Position numbers and translations under genes: made by a program
Shown: in pieces, positions 33,267 through 43,255 of the stretch
Layout of the letters: each line of letters opens with the position of its first letter
How positions within the stretch are numbered: the stretch's first letter is position 1
NCBI GenBank assembly: GCA_037501455.1
Contig: CM074857.1
Location: 104,131,501-104,195,500 of the forward strand
Origin: Lantana camara
Taxonomy: Eukaryota > Streptophyta > Magnoliopsida > Lamiales > Verbenaceae
Reading direction: 5' to 3'
DNA length: 64,000 bases
The notes under the pieces: model-generated
Database searches by the model: none
What the model saw: only the letters and a program-made list of their open reading frames with translations
Told to the model about the DNA's origin: nothing

Positions 33267-34790
33267 TGTTGGAAAACACGAAAGAGTTGAGCAGCGGAAG
33301 TTTAAAATTTTTCCACAAGTTTAATCGTTGTCTTGCAATTTTCGTACTGTAACGTTGGGAACAACAAGAAACTCACTTTAATTGAAGCTTTCTTGTGATG
33401 TTGTTACCGCTTAACAAACACCCTTCAAGCGGAAAGTCCCTCGAACGGTCCTTCGAATTAGACTCCAAAGTAGAAGGCGTCTAAAGCGTATCCACACCAG
33501 TCCTAGAACACGATCAAGCAAGTGAGAATGCTAGTTCTATAACTTGTGTTAATGGCCAGGATAATTTTTGCTTTGAAAACTTTTCTTTTAATTTTCTAAA
33601 AAACTTAACACTTCGTGAGTGTTGGTCTAAAGAATAAGAGAAGCACCACCCCTAGTATAAATACTAGGATGGTTCGAAAATCCCTAGGGTTCCCAAACCT
33701 AGTGGACTTTGTTTTCTTGCTCACTAATTAACTAATTAATTATTTAATTTAATTAGAGAAAATAAGTTCCCAACTTGTTCTCCAAGTCTTGCAAGAATAA
33801 CTTTCTCTCTCCTACACTAGGAAGTTGGACTTTTCAACTTTCCTAAAGTTAAAAGTCAATATTCATTATTTATTGGGTTAACTTTATTTGAGAATAGTCT
33901 TAACAATTAATTCAATAATTAATTAAAAGACCAAAATTAATTAATTCTAGAAAAGAATTCGCGTGTGAAATAAATCACATGAAATGGGACACGCGTGAAG
34001 CCACGTGTACTTGACACGTGGCAGGAACCTCGTCTCATGCCCATTTCGATCAACTATTTTGATCCTTCGTTAATCATATTAACATCCTACCATAACCCTC
34101 GTGTCCTGGCATTTGTGTGTGGCCCTTTAGGTTCATTATTCGATTAACAGTGACAACAATTAATTAATTCCCTAATTAATTAATCACTTCACAGATCACA
34201 CTACCGTAATCTAGCAATGGGTGTGTGACCCCTAGCCAAATAACGAAATGAATCGAAGAACCTTTCAGTCAATGATAATCAGTGAAATACGATCCTCCTA
34301 CAACTTCATCTCTCAATCAAGAACTAAGGCATGGGAATATTCTCAGAGCCCAAATATTCTTGATCTTTAAAGTTAAGTTCGTTTCATATCCATTTCGATC
34401 TCAATCCTAGAAAACCCCATTTTCTAGATGTCTTGATCTTTTACCCACCTTGGCCAAGGGTTTAATGTTTAATGGACTACGTTCTTAACAAGTGTAGGTC
34501 TTTTATCGATTCTACTAATTCTACATATGCCACTTGTGTAATCCCAACATAGGCCGTGGTTCAGGTGTCAGTACGGCGACACCCTTTTGAGCCTATATCA
34601 AAGATTACAGAGTTAGCTCATATGAGACATTATAGAATCTCAAGTCTAAGGATTAATGAATCACATCATTGACCTGTGAGATATTTCCTAATCTGGAAGT
34701 TTCAGGAAACTTCCTTTCCCATTTAGGAATGTTCTAACACGGGACATCTCAGTGATGAAGTTCTTGTAACAATCACCCTTATGTATTATG
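33267..34790 (-). repeat. Truncated B-type LTR, reverse orientation
   Basis: It begins TGTTGGAAAACACGAA, the reverse complement of the end of element B's LTR, and follows that LTR with substantial divergence. It stops at a point equivalent to B's ACATAAGGG region, leaving about 1,524 of 2,273 bp. It abuts an A-type LTR start directly, so the missing third was lost by deletion or recombination. Confidence 0.65.
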
Positions 34791-34826
34791 TGTTGGTGTG
34801 GTGGGCCCGAGACAGAGTGACGGTAT

Positions 34827-35684
34827 TGATGAGGCCTAAAATCACTCTCAAATCAGAGCCGTCCACGTGTTGGCATGCCGCTGACTAAATCCCAGACGCT
34901 CGCCTTGAAGGGCTCGTGGGCCTTCCCAGCCCACTCATTTGCAAGCTAGAATAGACCGTCAAGCCTCGGATGACTATTTGGGTAAAAGTCCAGAGTCGAC
35001 GAGTCTGACGCTCGCGTCTCGGCCCTCAGGGTTACCCTTCACAGGGAAGCACCTACATGGGGGCCCCATGTTGACGCTCGGGATCTTGCCGCTCTAGGGT
35101 CATCTATCGTGGGGAGGCCATCCATACCCTCTTCGAGCGTCACCAATGCTCGTGCATGACCATGCTCCGCTGCGTTGTATCTGATCCTCGGCAGAGGGAA
35201 TCTTAGGCCCATCCCCCGCGTCACCCTCGTCAACAACCTCTGACACAAAGGTACTGTGCACCGTGCACCTGACACGCCGTCTCCTTTTCTGGAATGTCAT
35301 TCTCACCCCACCAAAGGCTGCCGCGTGTTAGGGCAACGCAGGTTTGGGACCACATGGTCAATTTACCCATTTACCCCCATCCCTAACATATAAATAGGGG
35401 AGAACACCTGCTCTCTCCCCCAAGTCATCTTCTTCACAGAAGATACCACGTAACTGAACTGGGCATCATTTTCCTCTGCATCTTCATCTTCTCCGAAGCT
35501 TCATACATCCCACCATTTTCTGCACCCTTGCTGCACGATCTCTTGGTGTTATCCTAGCTGGAAGAACCCACGCACAAAAGGAAACCTAGTTCCTGAGGCT
35601 CTTACCCCTGTGATGGTCTTCCCTTCTTTAAACAAATCTCAAAGTGTTGTTGCATTTTAGGAAACCCACTTTCCTGCACCATCA
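34827..35684 (+). repeat. 5' LTR of element F
   Basis: 858 bp, TGATGAGG to CACCATCA. TATAAATA at 35389-35396 marks the promoter. Confidence 0.93.
35389..35396 (+). promoter_or_regulatory. TATA box of element F 5' LTR
   Basis: TATAAATAGGGG context; transcription would start about 30 bp downstream. The same motif is in the 3' LTR at 47252-47259. Confidence 0.65.
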
Positions 35685-35784
35685 TTTTTGGCGCCGTCTG
35701 TGGGAAACCATTACCACCATCTTCGGTATTACCAGTTTCTTCCTTCAAAAGCTAGTTGAAAAGTGACACCAAAAGTCTTTAATT
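35685..35784 (+). other. Primer binding site and short leader of element F
   Basis: TGGCGCCGTCTGTGGGAA begins at 35689, four bases after the LTR. TGG corresponds to the tRNA CCA tail. Many plant Tat elements share this site; I do not assign the tRNA species. Gag starts at 35785. Confidence 0.75.
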
Positions 35785-37452
35785 ATGGTAACTGCGACGA
35801 GATCTGGAGCAGTCGGAGAGAAGGGCACTCTTCCCCCTGTTAACGAAGAGAATGCGGAGAACAACGTCCCCGTCGGAGGAGCAAACACCCCCGCTGTCGG
35901 AAGTGGAGACAGGGATGCAGAGACGGCGGGTGCAGCTCTCCCACCAGGAGGGAATGCTGTAGGAGGACCCAGTACCGTTATTCCTCCTGTAGCTCACACC
36001 ACCCATGCAACCTTCCCCTACCCAGGCATGTATCCCATGGCCACGCCTCCCCCGGGATACCCTTTTATGCAACCTGGATTGATGCCCGGGATGATGCCGG
36101 TGATCCAACCTTATCAGGTGGGGACCCTGAATCTCCCCACGTCGTTACCAAGAGAAATACAAGGGGTGGAGATGCCCCAAGTTACAACCCAGCAACTTCA
36201 GGCGCTGTATGCGCAGTGCGAGAGCCAGGCCGTCCAGAATGCCTGGGAGCATTTCATGGCAGCGTATTTCCCCTCGCAGGCTAGCGCTCGTCTAGCCCCG
36301 CCTCTTGGCGGGCTCCCAGCGCATCCCTTGACGATGGCCCAAAATGCGCTAAGGGCACAACAACCTCCCCCGCCACCGAATCAAGAAAATGAAGCCCCAC
36401 CGAGGGTCCAGCAAGAACGACCCGTTGCAGGAGAAGAAAGGGCCCCTCGAAATGAGGCGGCCGGAGATAATGAAGACGTCCAATCGAGGGCCACAGGGAG
36501 GGCAAACCGCAGAAATGTTGGTGACCCTCAGCTGGCTGCTGTACAAGACCAAATTCGAGGGCTCCAGAACGTGGTAGAGCAGCTCTCTCGAGCACGGTCT
36601 CACGTCTCCCGCGAGGGGGGCGAGAGGTCCAAGGCCAGAGACGCTCGCCGACCACGTAGCCCCATTTCCCACCGAAGGAGAGAAGCCAGCTATGAAGATC
36701 CCAACGAGCGAGACTACAGGATCATGGCGGGTGATTCCCCCCTCGTAGAAGAGGTTTTGATGACCCGGGCGGGGAAGGGTAAAATTCCCTCATCTGTCAA
36801 CAGGTATGACGGAACCACTGATCCAGCCGAGCATCTGGACCATTTTGTGCACCTAATGCACCTGTATGACCATCCGAACAACTACTGGGCCAAGGTGTTT
36901 GTCACTTCCCTCACCGGAATGGCCCAAGAATGGTATAAAAAGCTCCCCCCGCGCTCAATACGAGGGTACTATGACCTGACGGATGCTTTCGTCAGCCACT
37001 TCAACTCGCTGAAGGCACCGGCTCCGGCTGCGACCGCTCTTTATAGCCTGGTCCAAGGGCCGAACGAGACTCTCAGATCCTTCATGGGGAGGTTCAATAA
37101 AGAAATTTTGTTGGTGGAAAAGCCCTCTATGGACTTTTTGAGGCACGTTCTATTTGGAGCCATCAACATGAAGCATTACGTCAGCAAGGAGTTTGTGGAA
37201 GAAGTGGCCAAGAAGAAGCCGCGCTCGTTGATGGAAATTAGGGAGATTGCCGATTCTTTCTTTACCCTCGAAGATATATATCTTGCGAGGGATCAGAAGA
37301 TGGCGAATGCCCCTCGCCCCAGTAAAGCCTATGAGGACAGGGGAGATTCAACCAGGGGCCGCCGCCGCAGCCCCATTCCCGCTCGGAGGAACGCCTCTCC
37401 TCCTCGAAAATTCGAGCGAGTCCCTCTCAACCGCCCTATAGCTGAAGTGTAA
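35785..37452 (+). pseudogene. Element F gag (first part of a stop-interrupted gag-pol)
   Basis: A 555-codon frame. The first ~330 residues are low-complexity (Pro/Ala/Glu/Arg-rich). The retrotransposon gag core follows at about 335-480 (YDGTTDPAEHLDHF, WYKKLPPRSI, ETLRSFMGRFNKE). The frame ends in TAA at 37450-37452, yet the same frame continues at once into the zinc knuckle. A CAA (Gln) to TAA change is the simplest explanation. I place the start at 35785 because it is the first ATG after the leader and gives the longest gag. Confidence 0.9.
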
Positions 37453-37455
37453 CCT

Positions 37456-39987
37456 ATGGCGGATAAAAAGCTGTTCAAAAGGCCATCGAAACTAAGGGAA
37501 ACCGAGGCCCAGAAGCGCTCAGAAAAATATTGCGCTTTCCACAAGCAGAAAGGGCACGATACCAACGAGTGCCGGCAGCTTGAGAGTGAAATTCAGAGGC
37601 TGATCGCCGGAGGGCATCTCAAAGAGTTCGTTAAGGTGTTGGAACGTTATGACGAGCATTGCGCAGAGCGAGCACGCGCCAGGGGGAGGAGCCGTTCACG
37701 CTCACGGAGCCCCCGACACCATCACTCCGAGCCCAGTGACCGTGGAAAAGGGAAGGCATTGGATATGGAAAATCAGCCCTTTGCGGTCATTCACATGATC
37801 GCGGGAGGACCCTCAGGAGGCGATTCCAATGTTTCTCGCCGTCGCCATGTTCGGAGCTATAACCAAAGAGCGTCGCTCCCTAGCCCTGTGCTCTCCGTGG
37901 ACAGCTCGTCGCGCTCGAAGGAGGCTGATGTCATAGGGTTTACTGAGAAAGATCTTGAGCATATTGTAACACCCCATGGGATAGGAAAAACCTCTGACTG
38001 TCCCATGGTGGTTAGTTTAGACATTCATAACCACACTGTAAAGAGGGTTTTATTTGATAGTGGAAGCTCTGTGAACGTTCTCCCGTACTCAACGTTTCAA
38101 CAAATGAATATAACAAACATCCCCCTCGAACCTCTCAGAACTGCCCTCGTAGGGTTTGGAGGTTCCGAGATCGTCCCTCGCGGACAGATTCGCTTGGCCA
38201 CCTCCTTTGGTCGTGCCCCACAGCGAAAAACTTTGAGCGTCCTCTACACCATCGTTGAGGTGGATCTTCCTTACAATATCATCATCGGGCGCCCAGCCCT
38301 CGTGGATTTCAAGGCCGTAATTTCCACATATCACCAGAAGGTCAAATTCCCAACCCCCGAGGGTACCGGAGAAATTCTGTGTAACATCAAAGAAGCTTGG
38401 GAATGTTATATACTTTCGCTCCGAAGCCACAAGCCCAAGCAGTCCATTCAACCTGGGTCTGCTAAGAAGTCCGTTGACTTCCCCGAATTAGACGAAGACG
38501 GCCCCGAGCGCAAAAGAGCCAAGCTGTACCGGAAGAAGAATAAAAAGAGGACCCCTGGAGATGTTCAGTGTTCAGAGAATAGGCCACCGGGGGCCGTCGA
38601 GGGTTCTTCTTCAGAAGACGAGGGTGATGAGCCCAAGGGTATGCTCACCGGGAAAAAACGAGCGCTAGAGGCGCCGAAGCCGGAGATTCGGATTGAGCCC
38701 ACCGAGGAGTTTTTGACCGTTGAACTGGAGCCTGGGAACCCGGATAAAACCACCCAGATTGGCTCGGGCCTGGATGGGCCCTCGCAAGTGTTGATGATCG
38801 ACTTCCTGCGGGAGAACTTAGACGTTTTTGCGTGGAAAGCTTCTGATCTCACTGGAATAGATCCGAGCGTCATTGTCCACAGACTGAACGTGGATCCAAC
38901 CTTCAAGCCCATCAAACAGAAGAAGAGGGACGTTCATGGCTTTAGGAAACGGGTTATCGAAGAGGAGGTTAGTAAGTTGCTTGATGCTCAATACATCGAG
39001 GAAATCTTGTACCCCGAATGGCTTTGCAATGTGGTGCTCGTCCCAAAGAGCGCCAATAAATGGCGTATGTGCAACGACTTCACGGATCTCAATAAAGCGT
39101 GCCCCAAAGACCATTACCCACTACCGAGGATCGATCAGTTAGTAGATTCTACAGCCGGGTGTGAACTCATGAGTATGATGGACGCCTTTCAGGGATATTA
39201 TCAAATCTTTATGGCGCCCGAGGATCGCCCCAAAACTTCGTTTATTGTGCATTTGGGTGTCTACTGTTTCAAAGTCATGCCATTTGGGCTCAAAAATGCG
39301 GGAGCGACCTATCAGCGCCTCGTCAATAGAATGTTCGAGCGCGAAATTGGAAAATCTATGGAGGTATATGTTGACGACATGATAGTCAAGAGTGAGCGCC
39401 AACGCTCCCATCTGGAAGGTCTCAAGCAGACTTTCGAAATCCTTCGTCGCTACGGAATGAAGTTGAACCCATCAAAATGCACCTTTGGTGTTCGTGGCGG
39501 TAAATTTCTGGGATACATGGTCAGTCAACGTGGCATAGAGGCAAACCCCGAGAAGATTAAAGCAATCCTGGACATACCCTCCCCTCGGAATCTGAGAGAG
39601 GTCCAGGTGCTTGTGGGTAAGATCATTTCACTAAATAGGTTCATCTCCCGCTCAGCGGACCGGAATCTACCCTTCTTTAAAATTTTGCGCAACGCTCGCA
39701 ACTTTACCTGGAACGAGGATTGCGAGAAGGCCCTGCAGAACATGAAACAGTACCTTTCGAGCGCGCCTTTGTTGACCAAGCCAAACCCGGGGGAGAACTT
39801 GTTTGTCTATTTATCAGTTTCTTTGGAAGCCACGAGCACAGTCCTCGTAGCTATCCGCGAGCGTAAGCATATGCCAGTGTATTACCTGAGCAAGACTCTA
39901 CAGGGAGCAGAGAAAAGGTACATGGAAATTGAGAAATTTGCCTTTGCGCTCGTTAACGCATCCCGAAGGTTGAGGCCATATTTTTAG
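37456..39987 (+). pseudogene. Element F zinc knuckle, protease, RT and start of RNase H
   Basis: Same frame as gag. The zinc motif is a variant, with C26, H29, H34 and C39. An Arg/Ser stretch follows (residues about 74-86). Protease active site: LFDSGSSVNVLP with Asp201. RT shows MCNDFTDLNKACPKDHYPLP and YVDD at residues 638-641. RNase H starts after the thumb but is stopped by TAG at 39985-39987, where related elements have Gln. Reading continues in the same frame. The first Met at 37456 is not a natural start. Confidence 0.92.
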
Positions 39988-40002
39988 GCTCACTCCATCA
40001 CA

Positions 40003-40914
40003 GTGCTCACAGATCAACCACTCAAACAAGTGCTATCTAAGCCAGATGTTTCGGGAAGGTTAATTAAATGGGCGATTGAGCTCAGTCAGTTTGATATCTC
40101 CTTCGAGCCCCGTACGGCCATACAGGCTCAGGCAGTGGCCGATTTGTTGGTTGAGCGTTTCAATCTGGAGATTGTGCCATCGGCGGATGAGGGTTTATGG
40201 CTTTTGCACACGGATGGCTCCTCGACCTCACAGGGGGGAGGAGCCGGGGTGACCCTCAGGGATCCCCTTGGGGCAGAAGTCAACTACGCAATCAAGCTGG
40301 CGTTTCAAGTCACCAACAACGAAGCTGAGTATGAGGCCCTCATCCAAGGGCTCAGGATTGCGCTCCAAAATGGGGCCACTCGTGTCACAGCATACGTTGA
40401 TTCGCAGTTGATCGCGAGTCAAATTGATGGTAGTTATGAGGCTCGAGAAGCCACCATGTCACAGTACCTGTCGAGCGCCAAGGAGGAGATAGCCAAGTTC
40501 AAGGAATTCCATCTTTTGCAAGTTCCGAGGGCAGAAAACGAACATGCTGATGCTCTTTCGAAGTTTGTGTCCGCCTTGGACGGCCACAGTGAACGCGCTG
40601 TTACATTTCTGAGAACGGAGGAACCATTGATAAGTAAAAGTGAACATTCGAAAGAAGTGCACATGATTGACCCCTCCGAGCCTTGTTGGCTTGACGAAAT
40701 TGTCAGATTCCTCCGGGATGGAATCAGCCCGAGCGACAAAGTTGAGGCTCGGAAAATCAAAAGCAAGGCCCCTCGATTCTCATTGGATGCCGAGGGTCGA
40801 TTATTCAAGCGAGCCTTCCTGGGCCCACCATTGAGATGTTTGAGACCCTCGCAGGCTAAAGAAGTTTTAGAGCATGTACACAGTGGAAGTTGTGGGAACC
40901 ACTCGGGCGGATGA
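40003..40914 (+). pseudogene. Element F RNase H and integrase N-terminus
   Basis: Continuation of the same frame. RNase H features include LHTDGSST, NNEAEYEALIQGL and YVDSQLI, with carboxylates in the expected order. It ends with the start of the integrase HHCC domain (HVHSGSCGNHSGG) and then TGA at 40912-40914, where a CGA (Arg) would fit. Confidence 0.9.
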
Positions 40915-41916
40915 ATCTTGGCTAAGAAAATCTTAAGGAGTGGGTTCTATTGGCCCTCGGTATTGCAAGATGCCACTCGATATTCCAAGAAATGTCCCAA
41001 GTGTCAGTTCCATTCCAACACTCCTCAGTTGCCGGCAGCTCAAATGATTCCTATTGATGTTTCATGGCCTTTTGATCAATGGGGCATTGATATCGTGGGA
41101 CCTCTCCCAATGGCGGTCGGGCAAAAGAAGTTCGTAATACTTGCTGTGGATTATTTCACCAAATGGGCTGAGGCAGAAGCTGTCGCTAAGATAACGTTCA
41201 AGGTTGTGAGGGATTTCATTTGGAAAAATATCATCTGCAGATACGGCATCCCGAGGGTGCTCATCTCGGATAACGGTTCACAGTTTATCGCTGCTGACAC
41301 GCGAGATTGGTGCTATGAACTAGGGATCGAACAACGATTCACTTCCGTGGGTCACCCTCAAGCTAATGGTCAAGCTGAAGTGACCAACCGAACCATACTC
41401 CAGCATCTGAAAACGATGCTCGAGAGTAAGAAGGGAGAATGGGCTGAAGAACTCCAGGGAGCTTTGTGGGCGTACCGTACTACTCCGCGAGCGGCAACGG
41501 GGGAAACCCCTTATTCCCTCGTGTATGGCTCCGAGGCCATGATACCTGCGGAAATTGCTCAAGAATCCGCACGCGTTGCCTATTTCGAGCCTGCTGCCAA
41601 CGAGGCCAATCGGGCGCTCGAGTTAGATTTGCTGGATGAGAAGAGGAACGCTGCTTGGGCACGTATCCACAAATACAAAGCAACCGTTGCTCGCCATTAC
41701 AATAAACGTGTCAAGGAAAGGACCTTCCAGCTAGGGGATTTGGTCCTCAAAAAAGTTGAAGTCTCCAAACACGTAGGTAAGTTGGACCCCAATTGGGAAG
41801 GCCCCTTCAAAGTCATCCAGGTACGAGCAAACAACACCTACCTATTGGAAACTTTGCAAGGCGAGCGGCTCCCTAGGCCATGGAATGCATGTAACCTTAG
41901 AAGGTTCTATGTGTAG
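40915..41916 (+). pseudogene. Element F integrase
   Basis: Still the same frame as gag. Zinc domain Cys pair CPKC, then the catalytic core: GIDIVGPLP (first Asp), ISDNGSQF (second Asp) and GQAEVTNR (Glu). A C-terminal GLVLKK-like/WEGPFKV segment follows and the protein ends at RRFYV with no chromodomain. The stop at 41914-41916 is natural. The part itself is undamaged, but it would only be made by readthrough of three upstream stops. Confidence 0.92.
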
Positions 41917-42470
41917 ACATCAGTTTCTTTGAAATGGCCCGTTTGTGGCGTGAAGGGTTTTCCTTTGACGGAAAGCGTGTTGTAATCATTCCCGAAAATG
42001 CATCTATATAACAGTAAGTATTCAACTCTTTGTTTTTATTATTTGCTTGCTTTCTTATTTGATCTAATGATTCGAGCGTCAAAGGGCCTACTCCGTGTCG
42101 AGCATACTCCACGTCGAAAAGCCTACGCGAAACTTCGATCGTTCCAAAGCTACCCTGTCCAGGTGTTGATAACCATCCACCTGTAACAGTTTGAACGGTT
42201 TGTAATATAAAGTCCTAAAAGTGAGCGTGTCGAACAACGGGGAGCGCAATGCTCAGTTATAGCCAGCTGAGTGCTAACCACTCCAGCTCGTGCTCGCAAA
42301 AACCCGAATGACCCTCAACTTATTGAGTTAAAACATACTCATAAAATAATGGATTTTAACTGTCCCTTCATGTGTTTCTCGAAACAACGCTAACCCCAGG
42401 GTTACGCTCGCTTTAATATCCTACTTAGCAGGTCCTGTTGTTGATCTCTACAGTATATACAATCTAATGA
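41917..42470 (+). other. Element F, spacer after pol
   Basis: No coding frame assigned. Leads into the tandem repeat. Confidence 0.5.
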
Positions 42471-42940
42471 AGCCAGGGAACATCCATAAGGATCGCCCTC
42501 GTGCCCATATTTGCATCTCCCAATATTACCGTCATAAGCCAATTCTTGGCTAAGGGTTTCCTAAATCTGGATTCGAGACTTCATTTCAAAAGCGGCCAGG
42601 AAACCCTCACACGGGACGCCCTCGCGCCTATAGATCCCTCAAAGATTTACTTAATCCAAATTCAAACCCCCTTACGAATGTGGCCAGGGAACCCTCTTAA
42701 GGGTCACCCTCGCGCCTGTATTTCCTCAAAGATTTATTTAATCCAAATTCAAACACCCTTACGAATGTGGCCAGGGAACCCTCTTGAGGGTCACCCTCGC
42801 GCCTGTATTTCCTCGAAGGTTTCTAAGTCCAAGTTCAAGGTTCATTTCTACTATGGCCAGGGAACCCTCCTAAGGGTCACCCTCGCGCCTATATTTGCAA
42901 AAGGCCAATTGCCTAACGTCGTGGGCTTCCAAGCTTAATA
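42471..42940. repeat. ~87-bp tandem repeat in the 3' untranslated part of element F
   Basis: A unit starting GGCCAGGGAACCCTC and containing GGGTCACCCTCGCGCCT recurs at 42594, 42682, 42769 and 42855 (spacing 88, 87, 86 bp). A more diverged copy starts near 42471. The two central copies are almost identical. A frame of 145 codons crosses the array on the plus strand because 87 is divisible by three; I do not regard it as a gene. Confidence 0.85.
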
Positions 42941-43255
42941 TGCATGGTGATGAGCGTCAGGGGACCATCGTAAAAGACGCCCCTGCATGCTTGCACTACC
43001 ATCGCAAGCGTTCCAAACAGAAGACAGTAATATAGAAACGGCGAGCGTAACAAAACAACATCATTCACCATTCAAAAGTAAGGAAGAAAGCATTCATGCG
43101 TTCAAGCAGTAGAAAAGAGTTCAGACATATTAAAAGAAGCATCAAGGGGCTCAATACATCCAGAGAAATAGTTTGAAGATTGATTACAGATAATGATTGT
43201 TCATAAATATGACAAGGAATTTAAACCAAAAGGAAAGGGATCAATATAAGGAGTT
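42941..43255. other. Element F spacer before the antisense gene's 3' end
   Basis: Probably includes the 3' untranslated region of the minus-strand antisense gene. No further feature recognised. Confidence 0.45.

Noticed and set aside
36281..36655. Minus-strand frames opposite element F gag
   Set aside because: Shadows of the gag coding strand; no independent signals or family match, unlike the antisense gene at 43256-46086.
42501..42938. 145-codon plus-strand frame across the 87-bp repeat
   Set aside because: The frame stays open only because the repeat unit is divisible by three; the translation is simply the repeated unit.
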